Source: Cryptomeria japonica (lineage: Eukaryota; Streptophyta; Pinopsida; Cupressales; Cupressaceae). From it: DNA of 60,000 bases. Location: contig NC_081414.1 of NCBI RefSeq assembly GCF_030272615.1, positions 822,677,896 through 822,737,895 on the forward strand, given 5' to 3'. Shown here in pieces: positions 11,086-23,015 of the stretch; the stretch's first letter is position 1; each line of letters starts with the position of its first letter. The notes under the pieces were generated by a model that saw only the letters and a list, made by a program, of their open reading frames with translations, did no database searches and was not told the DNA's origin. The translations under genes and the position numbers were made by a program.

Positions 11086-12496
11086 TGATGGTAAGATGAA
11101 ATAACAAGGATCCGGTCAACTACTGAGAGGAGGGAGGGTGGGTAAATTAGTAGATAGAAAAACTGATTAAATTTCACCAATCTCAAAATCAATCTCTCAA
11201 AGTAAACTTAGAACTATCAATGTAATATCTCTATCAAGATAAAAACTATAAAACTAAACCAGTTGACTATTACAATAGATATCAATAATCAACTTGTAAC
11301 TTATAATCATTCAAATACTTTTACTGACATAAGTAAAACTTCATATTTCTGCCGGTTATCATGACTTATCAAAGTGAAATAAGTAGTTAAGCAAATCAAC
11401 CATAATAAAAAATAACCACAAAAACATCCACAACTTGACACAATATTTTTGACGTGGAAACCCAAATGGGAAAAAACCACAGTGAGATGAGACTCACAAG
11501 AAATTATCTGAACTCTCCTGAAGTTCTCCCTATTAGGAGTGAAGCCTATTAAATATCTTACAAAAAGTCCTGTTAAGAACTGATCTTGTTAGGAACCACT
11601 CAATTAAGGGATTGACTATAATGCATTGTTAAAGAAATACCCCATGAGGAGTAACCTTTGTAAAGGATTTAGAATCCAAGCTAATGGACTACCTTGTTAG
11701 AGGATTTGAAAAACACCAAGCTTGTTAGAGTTTACCCAGTTAGGGGATTTAACTATTGTAATTATTAAAAAACAACAGGAGTTTGTTGATCTATTTGGAT
11801 ATCACTTCAATTGCTTGTTCAGATCCTTTTCATTCTCCTATCTACCTTTACTCAAACTACTGATACATCATCTGGTTCGGTAACCACACACCCAATAGAT
11901 CTTTGCCAACACTTCAACTAAAACAACTCATCGACCTTATAAACAAATCAACTAGGTCGGTAACAAAACAAAAACCTAATTCTCATAGAGATTACAAACA
12001 AGTCAGTTCAAGCATGACTGTTGGATTACATAATAGTCTCTACACATCATTCAGGAAGCCTTGATCTCTCCTTGATCACCTCTTCATCAAACTTAGTAAC
12101 TCATCACGCTCTTTGCATTACATGCAGTATACTTGCTTATATCCAAGACAAAAAACATTAACTCAACGTGCCAAAATCACTTTAAAACTCTCTTCATATA
12201 ATATTCATATGTGTCATAATCATTACCGCTCACCATCAGATCATAAACCAATATAACCAATTCACCAAACTTAATCAGTTAGGGTTTATCAAAACAAGAG
12301 GTGGGGTTTACCGGTTCAACTCTCCAATACTTAGTAAAACTGGTTTACTCCACAAACTAACCTTTCGGTTACAATTTCCTTTGACTAGCTTTTCCTACTG
12401 GTTACAAAATATCATTACAATAATAACATTACTGGTTAATTGACATCAATGACAACATAATAAATCATTAATGCAATCTTCATGCAAATGCCAACA
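11086..12496 (-). repeat. 5' LTR of copia K
   Basis: About 1.4 kb from TGATGG (plus strand) to CCAACA. It contains the CTGAGAGGAGGG motif near the primer side and a series of GTTAGGAG-like phrases between 11530 and 11755. LTRs H and N share both features and have extended similarity around CCCAAATGG and TGAGATGRGACTCACAAG. Confidence 0.7.
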
Positions 12497-12498
12497 AT

Positions 12499-13445
12499 TT
12501 GTATATCAAAAAATTTGGAATAGATATTTTCATACTTGTATTATATGTAGATGATCTTGTGATCACAGGAAGCCTTGAGAATCTCAATGATATTATCAAT
12601 CATGATCTCAAGCAATCCTTTAAAATGATATATTTGGGCCTATTTCATTATTATCTTGTCTTGGAGATATGGTATAAGGAACATCATATCTTTACCTTCC
12701 AGTTGAAATATGCCAAGACACCCCTAGATTGTTTCAGTATGTCTAATTTTAAACCTTTGCCCAGACCCATGGAGAAATGCTTGCAACTACCTCATTTATG
12801 GGATTCCCCTGAATTTAATACAACTCTCTATAGGTAGGAGTCTTATCTACTTGACCTCTACTAGACCAAATTTATGCTTTGTTGTCAGTTATCTATCCAA
12901 GTTCATGTAGGAGTTAAGAAATGTCACTAAATTGTAGCCAAGCCTATTTTGCGGTATGTCTGAGGTACTCTTAAGTATGGTATGAAATATAGGAAGAATC
13001 CTTTGTTATTCTTTTAGGGATATGTTGACTTGGACTATATTGTTCCTCTAGATGACCAAAAATCATCATTAGGATATCATTTTCATCTTGGATATGGTTC
13101 TATTTTGTGAATTAGTAAGAAGCAGACTATTTTCACTCTCTCATCAGCTGAGGCTAAATATTGTGTTGCATGGGGAGCTATACGTGAGTGATTTGGCTTT
13201 GTTGCATTCTAGCTGATATGGGTATTATGGAGGATCTGCCACCAATTCTTTTTTGCAACAATTATGGAGCATTGAAACTTGTCAAGTACTCGGTTGTTCA
13301 TTATGAGAGTAGCTATTGCAACAACACATTTAGCTTCATTATTGTCCCTTTGATTCCCAGATTGCTAATGTTCTCACAAGGTCTCTTGATAAGGTCAAAT
13401 TTGAGTTATTGTGGGGATACATTTATAGAAACAATATATTAAGGG
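12499..13445 (+). pseudogene. copia J reverse transcriptase-RNase H remnant
   Basis: The frame 12499-12837 contains FILVLYVDDLVITGS, the catalytic RT motif with the YVDD box, then LGLFHYYLVLEI (usual LG-x-x-x-YFLGIE). After stops come RNase H pieces: YVDLDYIV (the DSDWAG region), SSLGYHFHLGYGSI, and TLSSAEAKY at about 13135-13160, then a decayed CDN region. It cannot encode an active enzyme. Confidence 0.8.
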
Positions 13446-13450
13446 GGGAA

Positions 13451-13644
13451 TGTTAGTTTTGTTTGTGCTCTTCCATTACATTATTTCTTGTATGATCTGT
13501 TTGTTTTGTCTTTTCCATTCTATCCATTTCATAATGACCTCATCCATTTTTTCTTCAATGATTCACTATTTGTAAATGTTTTATATATTGCCTTTCCATA
13601 GTAATGAAAATCTTCACATTGCTTTCTTCCTTCTATTTTCTACA
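13451..13644 (+). repeat. 3' LTR of copia J
   Basis: About 194 bp, TGTTAG to CTACA, directly after the polypurine tract. Short for a plant copia but within the known range. No second copy in the window. Confidence 0.6.
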
Positions 13645-14965
13645 CCTATAATGCCTTCACCAAGTATGCCATCGCTTTGTTCCTTTGAAGGTTGGCTAGT
13701 TTTATTTGTTTTGTAGTTTTTTTAGTTGTTAGGTCTGATAGACTTATAAAGCACTGAGAGGGGGGGTGAATCAGTGACAGTAAAAACAATACTACATTAA
13801 ACACTGACCGATTGAGATACTTAACTAGTTTAATAAACACTATGCATGCAATCCAAAAAGATATTAAAGCATCCATAATAAGTAAAACATCCACCATAAC
13901 TCAAGTGCTTATATGTGGAAAACCCAAATGGCAAAAACCATAGTGAGATGGGACTCACAAGTTAACTATCTGCAGTAATAGATAATTGACCAATTAGGGT
14001 CTACAAAAATGCTTTGCTAGGAGTTATACCTGTTAAAGATCCCAAAGCTCTGTTAGGAGTTATACCCTGTTAAAGGTAGTACCTTGTTAGGAGTAACCTC
14101 GGTAGAGGATGTCAGAATCCAAACTAATGGATCACCTTGTTAGAGGTTTTGTACAATGAAGCTTGATAGAGCTTACCCCATTAGGGGATTTGATTGTTGT
14201 AGTGATTAGAAAACAATAGGTGGTGTGATCTAGAAGTAGCACAACTTGCTTAATTAGATCGTCTTCTGCTCACTCAAAACTGTATCACCAAAATATTTTG
14301 CAATGCCTTTAACCTCTATCTTGTATCATACCATCTCATGAAAATTGTTCATCATAATGTCATTATATAGACATTTAGATTTCATGTCGGCTTATAAATC
14401 ATATCACAATTTCCTAGGTGTAGTGTATCTAGACAATCAAACATAACTCATCACAAATTACTACCAAATCATTGGTTAGGGGTAACTCATCACACAATCA
14501 ATGAATACCGATTGGAACACCTATACCAGTTTGGAGTTAACCACTATCAACATGTAAAATGATTTCCACTGAATCTCCAAGTTGGTGTCAAGTCATTTCT
14601 ACAAATACGGGTTGTCTACATATATCGGTTAGACACCTTCTAAAGAATGGTAAGCTATAAATCAATATTAGTTGCAATACAAGTAACTTTATAAGTGGTA
14701 CCGACTTTCCTTAACTAATGTGAACATATGTGTGTATACATGTTCCATCAATGAGAACACATGAAGTCATCCATTACAATCATCATCAAGCCAATAGGGT
14801 CTATCTTTGGTTTAGTTTGTGTTAGTGGTTTTCATTTGTTTTTTCTTTGTCGGGTCCATCTTTTTGCTAGGTGTGCACTTCTTATGCATCCTAGGTGGTT
14901 CCATTTTGTGGTGATGTAATATTTTGTAATGGTATGGGCCTATCCCATTTTTTATTAATTAAAAC
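13645..14965 (+). mobile_element. LINE 3' tail I, split by solo LTR H
   Basis: Two blocks, 13645-13735 and 14797-14965, line up end to end with the tail of LINE F (about 26425-26644). Shared phrases include CTTTGT-CCTTTG, GTTGGCT, GTGTTAGTG, TTTTGTAATGGTA and a final block GGGCCTATCCCA followed by a T-rich stretch. The alignment continues smoothly across the site when LTR H and one copy of its target duplication are taken out. Only the 3' untranslated end is present. Confidence 0.7.
13736..14796 (-). mobile_element. solo LTR H (copia type)
   Basis: Plus-strand start TGATAGACTTATAAAG with GAGAGGGGGGGTGAAT, a form also seen at 59337 (LTR N). The orientation is minus, by analogy with copies C and K, where this motif lies at the primer-site end of the LTR. 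A 5-bp target duplication AGGTC (13731-13735) and GGGTC (14797-14801), with one change, flanks it. No internal region is present, so this is a solo LTR left by recombination between the two LTRs. It has several GTTAGGAG-type phrases between 14028 and 14205. Confidence 0.75.
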
Positions 14966-14969
14966 AACA

Positions 14970-15030
14970 AATTATAAAGAATGAACTAAAAAACCATAGT
15001 AAAATTTAAGTAACAAAATAAAAAAGAAAC
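14970..15030. repeat. left part of a ~213-bp tandem unit, split by LINE F
   Basis: Starts AATTATAAAG and matches the first ~60 bp of the units at 26813 and 27026. Its continuation lies 11.6 kb away at 26664-26812, after LINE F. Confidence 0.7.
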
Positions 15031-15039
15031 TAAAATCGA

Positions 15040-16945
15040 TCTGGATAAAAGTGCTTTATTTTTTATGAATGTCACCAATGACATTCAATTTCGCATTGCT
15101 ATAATTTTGAACTATCAAATTGATTGCCTTGCTTCATCTTACTTATTTCTTCCCTTAATTGTGGGGAAGGTGTTAGACTCGGTCTGGACTAACCTACTTG
15201 AAAGGATTCAAAGAAAGTTGTTTGGATGGAAATGTGTTGTTCTTAGTAATGTGGTCAAGCTTTAGATTCTAAAATATTCTCTTCAAAGTTATACTATTTA
15301 TATCTTACCTATGTTCAATATTCTTGTATCTTGGGCTAAGAAATCCAACCAAATCCAAAGGAGATTCCTCTAGTTGGGAGTTTACAAAAAAGAACGTCTC
15401 TCATTGATTAGGAAAAAGTGTGTTATAATAAGAGATCTGGTAGCCTTAGTATTCAAGATCTCGCTCCTTGAATTTTTCCCTTAAGGCTAAAGTTGATTAG
15501 AGACTTATTTCTAAATTTGGTGATTTATCTTCTCTTATGAACTTCAAGTACTTACATAGGAGGCATAATTATTCCTTCTTATCCTCTATGGATCTTTCAA
15601 AAGAATTTTATATCTTGAATAATCTGATAAAAATGAAAGACATCCTTTTGAAAGGAGTTAAGTGAAAAATTGGTAATGGTCATACAGTGAGATTCTATAT
15701 GAATCCATGGGTTTCCCTAGTTTTGTTAGAATTTTACCCAATTTTTTCTGCTATTGAGGGTATTCTAATGGCTAGATTAGGAGTCCTATTGTTTAATTAT
15801 TAGCTTATTAGATCCTTTGCAGTGCAGTGGAATTTAAATCTAGCCAACTTTGAACCTTTATTGGGAATGACGACTTTAGACCTCTTTAAGATCATCAATA
15901 ATTTTAAGATTTTTCGATGGGAGGCTGGTGACAAATTGATTTGGGTCCCTTCCAATGATGGGGTATTTTTAATATAATTGGTCAATCTTGTGGAAAACTA
16001 GTAGAATCCCTAAAGTGTGTTTCTATTCATGGACAACGTGCCATGATAGGATCCTCACTATCGATAATGTTACAAAACATGGATTCTAATTTATAAGAGA
16101 TGCTTGTTTTATGATAATGAATAAGAAATAATCAATCACATCATGTTTCATTGTGATCTTGGAATATTAGACAAAGGACCTCCAATTTCTTTCTTATCAG
16201 CTGGAATTGGTTTGGAGAGTTAAACAATTGTATTTATAGTTGATCTTGCCATTCAGCTCATCCACTTATTAAAGAATTATGGTGGTAGGAATTTTTCTTC
16301 ATTAGGGATGTTGTCTTGGAATGAAATAAAGAATAGAAATGAATATTTTTTCGGAGGTTCTTGTCACTACCATGATATCTAATGTTAAGGAGAACTTGTG
16401 TAACTTTGAAAAGAGAAAAATCTCAAGTTCCCCCTCCCCTTTGAATTGGAAAGTTGCTAAAATTTGGGGATTATTTGACTCTCTAGCTATATTCACATCT
16501 CTACCTATTGGATTCAAAAGTTCAATTAAATGGGCCCCCCTTGACTCTAGGAGGTTTAAGTTAAACTTGAGAGGCTCATCCAAGGCAACCTAGGTCAGGA
16601 AAGTGAGGGTAGTGTCATTAGTAACCATAGGGGTAACATTGTGTTGGCTTACATGGCCAACCTAGGTATGTAAACCTCAATTTTTGTGGAAGTAGCTACC
16701 ATTTATTATGGATTGCATCATAAATGAAAGAAAGTACAACTAAATTATTATAGATGGTGACTCAAAAAACACAATCCTTTTCCTAAAAAATGAAGCTACT
16801 CTAGATTGGAAATATGAAAACTTGATGGTAAAGTGTAAGACCCTCATTCGAGGTAGTAGCCAAATTTGCCTCAATAATACAAGAAGGGAGAGAAACAAAC
16901 TTGTGGATTTGATAACATCTATAGGTCCATTTTCCAAGCATTAAA
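15040..16945 (+). pseudogene. LINE F ORF2 C-terminus: RT tail, zf-RVT, RNase H
   Basis: Starts inside RT: the frame 15065-15265 has MNVTNDIQFRIAIILN, SSYLFLPLIVGK and LERIQRKLFGWK, the segment after the catalytic region that LINE E also has (40999-41307). Next is the RT zinc-binding domain: IGNGHTVRFYMNPW near 15670 and DKLIWVPSNDGVF near 15935. Last comes RNase H, with LRGSSKA near 16572 and, after a frame change, HRGNIVLAYMANLG near 16625, then RRERNKLVDLI near 16887. In a working LINE this protein copies the RNA at the target site. There are many stops. Confidence 0.8.
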
Positions 16946-17159
16946 AATCTAGACTAATGTCTATGATCTTCTAGATTTGGTTTGTGCGACAATCTCCGAG
17001 TATAAATTTTTTAATGATGGGGTATAATTCAAATATTACATTTTGTATCCTCACCATGCTTTTGGATATTCATTTTCTACTAGAGTGGTAGACTTCCTTT
17101 TTCAAAAGTAGTGTCATTTTTCCTTATAAGTGTCGTGGTGTCCAAACAACTAATTTTAG

Positions 17160-18110
17160 TTTCATATTGATTGAAATGGGGGAGGGGAGAACTTAATCCA
17201 AGTTGAACCTCATAATTGTGAAGAATTCAAGTGCAAATTGAAGCTGTGGAAAAAAGTGATCTAAAAAATATGCATAGGTCTAGCATAAGGGGAAAATGCA
17301 TATTGGCAAGGAGTTTATTATGACCATTATTGGACTCAGACCATAGGATGCTATTGCATTCCTTAAGAATCTAAAGAGATCATTTAAGGAAGAATTTAAA
17401 TGCTTCTTCAAAAAGGGCTTAGGAGTTTCGATCCTACAAAGTAGATACATTAGGGAAGAGCACTTCAGCAAATGGAAGGTTGTGGCACTTTTGTTGATGA
17501 AATTTATCATCCTTGATGGCTGGTTTAAAAGATTTCATACCTAGATCTTCAGCATGATAAACCAACTAAGGTATGGAATTCAAATGAACTCTTTACTAGA
17601 TTTGTTCATCTTTATCCCAATCTATTGCTAGAGCTAAAACTAAAAATTTCCTACTTCTCTATCAAGGTTTAATCCTTAGGCTACAATTTTCATCTGCCTT
17701 TAACCCCTCTAGGTGTGTTCCTCTCTAATCCCAGTAATCCCCTACCAGACCCAAATCTAGTGATTGAGATCTATGGGGCTGATATGACAAAAATCCCTTG
17801 GCTATTGGTTTGTCCACTAAGCCTAAGCTTGTCTCCGTGAATTTTAACTATATAAAAAGAATGAAAGAAAAATACCTCTCCTAGCCCACCTCCCAAAAAA
17901 GTGGAGGTGCTAGATTTTAACAAAGAGGAGGAGGTTGAAGAATCTGAATCTTTTTATGATTCAAAATCCAAGTGGTCTACCACTACATCAGAGGAGGTTA
18001 ACCCCTTTTTCCTAAACAAGAGACCTCTAACCCTAAAACCCCCCATTGATGTTGACAAAATGGTTTAAAGAAACGGTGATCAAATGGCTCCTTTCATAGT
18101 TAGGTGTGGC
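17160..18110 (+). pseudogene. LINE F ORF3-like protein remnant
   Basis: Lies after RNase H, where plant LINEs usually end. One frame from about 17200 to 17640 reads with few stops. It includes KEFIMTIIGLRP, FKEEFKCFFKKGLG and VVALLLMKFIILDGWFKRFH followed by a MINQLRYG segment. These match LINE E ORF3 in order: LKYIMEVTGLQN, YKGFMKWLFEKGD, SYHVMKYFILEGRYPTVHGY and IMNHIRHH. After this come a proline-rich stretch and an acidic stretch (EVLDFNKEEEVEESESF near 17910-17960), also as in E. The coiled-coil end of the protein lies beyond gypsy A at 26051-26300. Function unknown. Confidence 0.6.
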
Positions 18111-18220
18111 AATTAGAAAAATTAATAGAATCAAAGTGGTGCTTGAGGTGGGGGAGAGAGTAGAAAAATAGATTATGGATCCATATCAAGGATGAACATG
18201 TTTGGGAAGAAGCTAGTAAC

Positions 18221-20241
18221 TATAGAATTATTGATTGTAATCACCTACAATTTTTTTACTCACCTATGCCTCACTTTGGTATTTTGTCTTCCAGTGTTTG
18301 ATTGCAATGCTAATTCTATTCACACCACCTACATATTCCACATTTTCATCAATAGCCTAGATCAACCCCCAATTCAAAGTCCTTATTTCCATGACCAAGA
18401 AGTACCATGCCCTAGTCCCAAATCAGGGTTAGGGAGTGTGATGCCCCAGACCTTTTAATTGGGCTGCAAATTGCCCCCCTCATCTGTCACCTTGAATGAA
18501 TCAGAATTTGGATTCCATGTTGGCCTCTTCAAAAAATTTAATTTGATTTTTATTAGTCAAGTATAAACGAAGTTATACCGCTCTCATTTTAATGCTAACA
18601 ATCTAATTGATCAATCCTACACTCTAGCAAATTCATGTGAGAAAGAGATCAATTATTCATCAAGCATTGAGGATGGCATTCATGATCCATGTTTTATGAA
18701 GACATCTTACATAAAATCCTAATTGCTTTGTGTGAATACAAACAAAACTTCAATGAGGTAAACATTGTGGTGATTAGAATTAAATTCTAGATTCAAATTT
18801 TCCCTCAAAAGGAAAATACTTTTCTTCAGTATTTCATTAAATTTATCAATTTAATTTCATGGTTAATTCCAAAATCAGGGTTTGACCTAATGAAAACCCC
18901 TATTCCAAATATATTTTCCTTTCTTTCTATATGCAAGAAATAGGTGCAAAGTTGTAATAAAAAAATTCAGCAAAGTCAATAGTGACAAATAGGTGGACTT
19001 TCGATGGCAGAAAATTAAGAGGACCAGGGTGAATCTTTACTACCTAGTCTAGTGATAACTTTAAGAAACCCCCTCTCAAAAAAGTTGTATAAAATATTTG
19101 TGAATATTTAATTTTTTCAAAAAATAATAATATTTAATGGTGAATCTTTCCTTTTTTTAAAGAAAAATATTATTCTATTGGCAAATTTTTTTATGCCGTG
19201 TTTTTTTGGTTAAAAATATTGGCAAATCTTGGAAAACAATAAGAGTGGATTATTTACTATTGCACATCCTTTCATTTAATTTAATTTTTTTTATAGAAAA
19301 GTAAAGGCTTAAAGGTGGAAATCATTAATGAGTATAGAGGGGTAGACTCTAGTTAGTTTCTACCAATAATTTAAAATAATATAAAAGCCCTCTTTGTATT
19401 TTGTGAGATAAAATATACCAACAATTTTTAATAGTTATAGGGCAAAAAATTGCTTTTAAACCATTGATTTTCATTAAGATCAATAATTCAAAAGCAATTT
19501 CAGACCACACGAGCATTAAAACTTGTAGGTAAAATTTTCCACATGGAATAAAGTGAATGTCATTAGATTATATTTTATATCAATGGTAGCAACTAAAGAT
19601 TGTTGATATAACCCTAAAGTAACTAATAAATAAGATATATTATTCACAAATTAATTTAGATTTCTACAATAAGTTATAAAATATTGGCGAATCTTATCCA
19701 TTTATGTATCGAATATTGTGGCGATCATTGCATTAAAAAAATTCATTAAATAAATTCTCTAGTGATTTAAATAGCACTAAAATAAAAATTTGTAAAATGT
19801 GGCAATTCAAGTCACCTTAAAAGTTGAACTTATTAGCCAAATTTTGATTCCCAAATTTCATAAAATATCCAATTGGCGAATATTAGCCACTAAAATTTTT
19901 ACTGATCTAGTCTCAAAAAATAAGGTCAAACTTCTAGGAGTAGGCTTCACACATCTTTTTTTTCTCAAATACAAGTTTTTGGCTTAGTGAAAAATATCTA
20001 GCTTATTGTTTATGTCATATTGCTTCAATATTACAATAGTTTCCCTAATTTGACAATCAATCCAATTCAACGTAAGAAAGAGGCTAACCCTAACATAGTT
20101 GCATCCAACTAGAATCTCATATCCTTCTTCATCAAGGATTAAGCCTAGATCTATTGGGTTCAACTCTCTTTCAATATTTTTTTGTTAATATGGCTATTTA
20201 GTGGTTTTGTTATCTTAAACCCTAATTCCTAATTTTCACCA
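18221..20241 (+). repeat. 5' LTR of gypsy A (with 856-bp insertion)
   Basis: Aligns with 24839-26033 over most of its length: both have CTCACTTTG, a TGCAATG-TTGATTTTG-like stretch, TTTATGAAGACRTC, CCCTCAAAAGGAAA and TTTCCTTTCTTTCTATATG, and both end near CCTAATTTTCAMCA. Divergence is high, with many small indels, so the insertion is old. The first 20 bp are uncertain. Confidence 0.75.
19051..19906. mobile_element. 856-bp insertion of unknown class, 7-bp target duplication
   Basis: CTAGTCT occurs at 19044-19050 and again at 19907-19913. The 3' LTR of the same element (around 25695-25720) has the empty site. The inserted DNA is very AT-rich, has no coding frame of note, and repeats a TTGGCRAAT phrase at several places (19179, 19222, 19686, 19872). 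No clear terminal inverted repeats, no poly-A end and no tRNA-like head. It could be a MITE-like or other short non-autonomous element. Confidence 0.7.
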
Positions 20242-20699
20242 TTACATTTTGGTGACTGACATCTTGCATGCCTAATTTTATATTTCTCAAATATGATCTT
20301 GTATGAATTTTAAAATTCAAATTTTCTCTCATAATTGTTATCTTACATTGAATTATATAAATTTAGAAGTTAAATTCATATAAAACCCTAATTTATCATT
20401 CTTAATTTAACTTACGAGTTGCATAATTTTCAAGTATATTTTCAAATATAATCATTGTGACATGTCATATGATGATCTAAAGGTATTTATTGTTCAAAAT
20501 AATAATTTAAATGTTTTAATTATCTGGTTAATCAATCATTGTTACAACAAAGTGTATTTCTTAATCATAATTTTCAGTTTGTGTGTTCAAATTTTTGTCC
20601 TTTGTGCATGAGTTTTGTTACCATTAGTCTTACATATATTATTATTGGGAGAAGAACTTGTAGAATTAAGAAAACCTAAGGATTAATCACTAATAATAT

Positions 20700-22010
20700 G
20701 GAGCCTCAATTAGATCACTTATATTCTATGAGAATGTAGGTGCATCCTATAATCCAACTAATGACATCATTTATCCCCATTCTCCTCATTACTCTCATGA
20801 TGTGGATGAATCACTAACTAGGGTTACTATTGATCAATTGGATAAGGTTGACAATGAATTTGAAAATCTTCAACAATGGATGAGTCAACAATACCTAGAA
20901 AGTCAGGCAATCCCTTTACTTGAAGGATTAAAAAGGAATGTAGAAAAGTGATTAAATTAGTGTTGATTTTTTGTGTGGCCTTGCTCATATTGTTGACTCT
21001 AATATCATGCAAATTAAAAGTTGTTCCAAAATCCTTGGTTACTCTCAACCCACTAGTCAAGCTAATCATTTGATGCATATTCCTATCTCCTTGCCTAGTC
21101 TACCTATATTTAAATTTTCTATCATCGCTATTTCCACACAAAATATTAATACTACACATATTAGTGTTGGGGGTAATCTCATTAATAATTATTCTTAAAT
21201 GCCTCATTTCGTGAGTCTTCTATTTGTATACCAATCATCTCCCATACCATCATACCATTGTGTTCCACCTACTTAGTCTCAACCTCCACCTACATATAAC
21301 AATTTTAGTCCTTCATAACAATCCAACATGTCCAATTTTAATCCATCCACCAAAGCAACAATGAACAATTTAGCCCAAATTGTTACATCACTACAATAAT
21401 CCAAGTGTAATGTGCCCACATTTGATTGAATGAAACCATTATTTGATGATATTGATCATGTTGTTCCCCTTAAACAAATGGAAGTCCATCAATTGTACCT
21501 ATATAATAAAAAAGGTGATCCCTTGATTCATTAGAAGACATTTCAAACTTTATGTAGTGATTTTGGTCATGACCAAAGACTTATGGCTAAATTTCTTACT
21601 CAAATATTTAGAGATAAATTTGCAATGGTATTGTTGTTTGTCTCTTTATTATATTATATCAGTTTAACAAGTGGCTAATGATTTTAATCAACAATTTCAA
21701 AATAATATTGCTCCTTAAATTACTTTGACTGATTTGATTAATTGTAAGCAAGGAGTTAAGGAAAAAGTGATTGATGTCATTAGTAGATATAAACATTTCA
21801 ATTCTCAAATTTCTTACCATGTGGCTAATTATGAAAAAGTAAATTTAATAGCTAATTACAAAGAGACATTAGAGATAAACTACTATTTTTTTCATTTTAT
21901 TCCATTTACATGGTTGTTTGTAGTGTTTCATAATTATTACCTTGAAGTGAGTCAAATTGAATCCTCTCCTTCAATGGATCCAATTTATAAGAATGAAGGT
22001 GCATAACAAT
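20700..22010 (+). pseudogene. gypsy A Gag remnant
   Basis: Starts near ATG 20699. Pieces follow in shifting frames: DVDESLTRVTIDQLDKVDNE with a coiled-coil-like FENLQQWMSQQYLE (20810-20950), FDDIDHVVPLKQMEVHQLYL (21440-21510), then NIAPxITLTDLINCKQGVKEKVIDVISRY (around 21706-21790) with SQISYHVANYEKVNLI. The last two match the retrotransposon Gag domain (PF03732-like: F-x-x-NI...TL-x-DL-x-x-x-KQ...E-x-x-x-x-F-I-x-RY). Many stops and frame changes. It would have formed the particle shell. Confidence 0.75.
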
Positions 22011-22689
22011 AATTTGTGAAGTTTAAATTGAACAAAGGTTACATCAAGATAAATGGCAACATAAACACTCAAGTGGTGGTCATGACATCAAGTGTGGTCC
22101 CTTCATCTAAATACTTTATAAAATAATTTACTTCTCTTTCTAAGTCTCTACTTATAATAATGTCAAGGTTGATAAATTATAATTTGTTGAAACTTCATCC
22201 CATCTAGCCAATTGATACTTCTAAACCCATGCCATCATACCATAACCCCAAATCCTTTTGCCAATATCATCATCAACCTATCTATGATAACAAAAAATGT
22301 TATACATTTAGGAATAAAATTTAAGAATTTATTGTTAAAAATACAATATATGTAGCTAGTGTGAATGACAAACGAAACAAGTCTGTAGCTCATCCTAATA
22401 AAACCCTCCAAATATTCATCAATCATTTTCCTTCTCACTCTACTAAATTTGTTGAGTCTATGTCTCTTGCCTTTTCTCCCAATAACCTTAGTATGGAGTC
22501 TAATAATTTTGTAAATCTTGTAGATAAAATTATACCTCACGATCTATGCATTACTTCTGATCCTAGTGAGACTATTATTTCACTTGGTGGCCCATTGTCT
22601 ATCACTACAATGATCAAATTCAAACTCTCGCGAGGAGTGCTCATTGGTCCATTATGTATGGTGAAGATGATTACTGAAGAAATTATTTA

Positions 22690-23015
22690 TACTTTACAAT
22701 TGCATTAAGTTACATATGATAAATTTGATGTTATGGTCAAGGTGTATAATGGTTTCGCTGACCCTACTATTGGTTCTATTACTCTCCCTTTTGTGGTTGG
22801 TACTAAGTTCTTAGATGTAAGTTTTTCTATCATTCTTACATTGAATTAGTTTTGTGTGAAGTTCAGACATCTTCGGCTATTTTCTATGAAATCTATTCTT
22901 GAAATAGTCCATAAGTGTTTGAAATTTGCTCATAATGACACTATTATAACAATTAATCATAACCTTTATCAACCTATAGAAAAGTGTAGTAATTTCAATC
23001 TTGATTAGTTTCTGT
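22690..23015 (+). pseudogene. gypsy A aspartic protease-like remnant
   Basis: Reads VMVKVYNGFADPTIGSITLP, then VVGTKFLDVSFSIILTLN, and LFSMKSILEIVHKCLKFAHN. This is the pattern of gypsy retropepsin regions (A-F-DG...G-x-I-x-LP...F-x-V-x-x-I...LLGRP-W-I-H...S-x-x-HQ-x-x-KF). The catalytic DTG half upstream is not clear, and the LLGRPW block is eroded to LRHLRLFSM. Protease follows Gag, as expected. After it comes about 1.8 kb with no RT. Confidence 0.6.

Larger units (their letters stand above)
8268..12496 (-). mobile_element. copia retrotransposon K, truncated in RT
   Basis: Minus-strand element with a 5' LTR (11086-12496), a degenerate primer site, Gag, zinc knuckle, protease, GAG-pre-integrase and integrase. 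It stops near 8268 just as reverse transcriptase begins. The rest of RT, RNase H and the 3' LTR are absent, so it is a 3'-deleted copy. Its LTR ends directly against the RT sequence of plus-strand copia J. Confidence 0.8.
12497..13644 (+). mobile_element. copia retrotransposon J, 3' end only
   Basis: Plus-strand RT and RNase H remnants, a polypurine tract AAGGGGGGAA (13441-13450) and a short LTR starting TGTTAG (13451) and ending CTACA (13644). The 5' part is missing; the sequence starts against the LTR of copia K. Downstream it runs into a LINE 3' tail, so J probably inserted into that LINE. Confidence 0.75.

Noticed and set aside
11525-11755. CRISPR-like or other spaced array
   Set aside because: The GTTAGGAG phrases are short, inexact and unevenly spaced within an LTR of a plant genome; not a CRISPR array.
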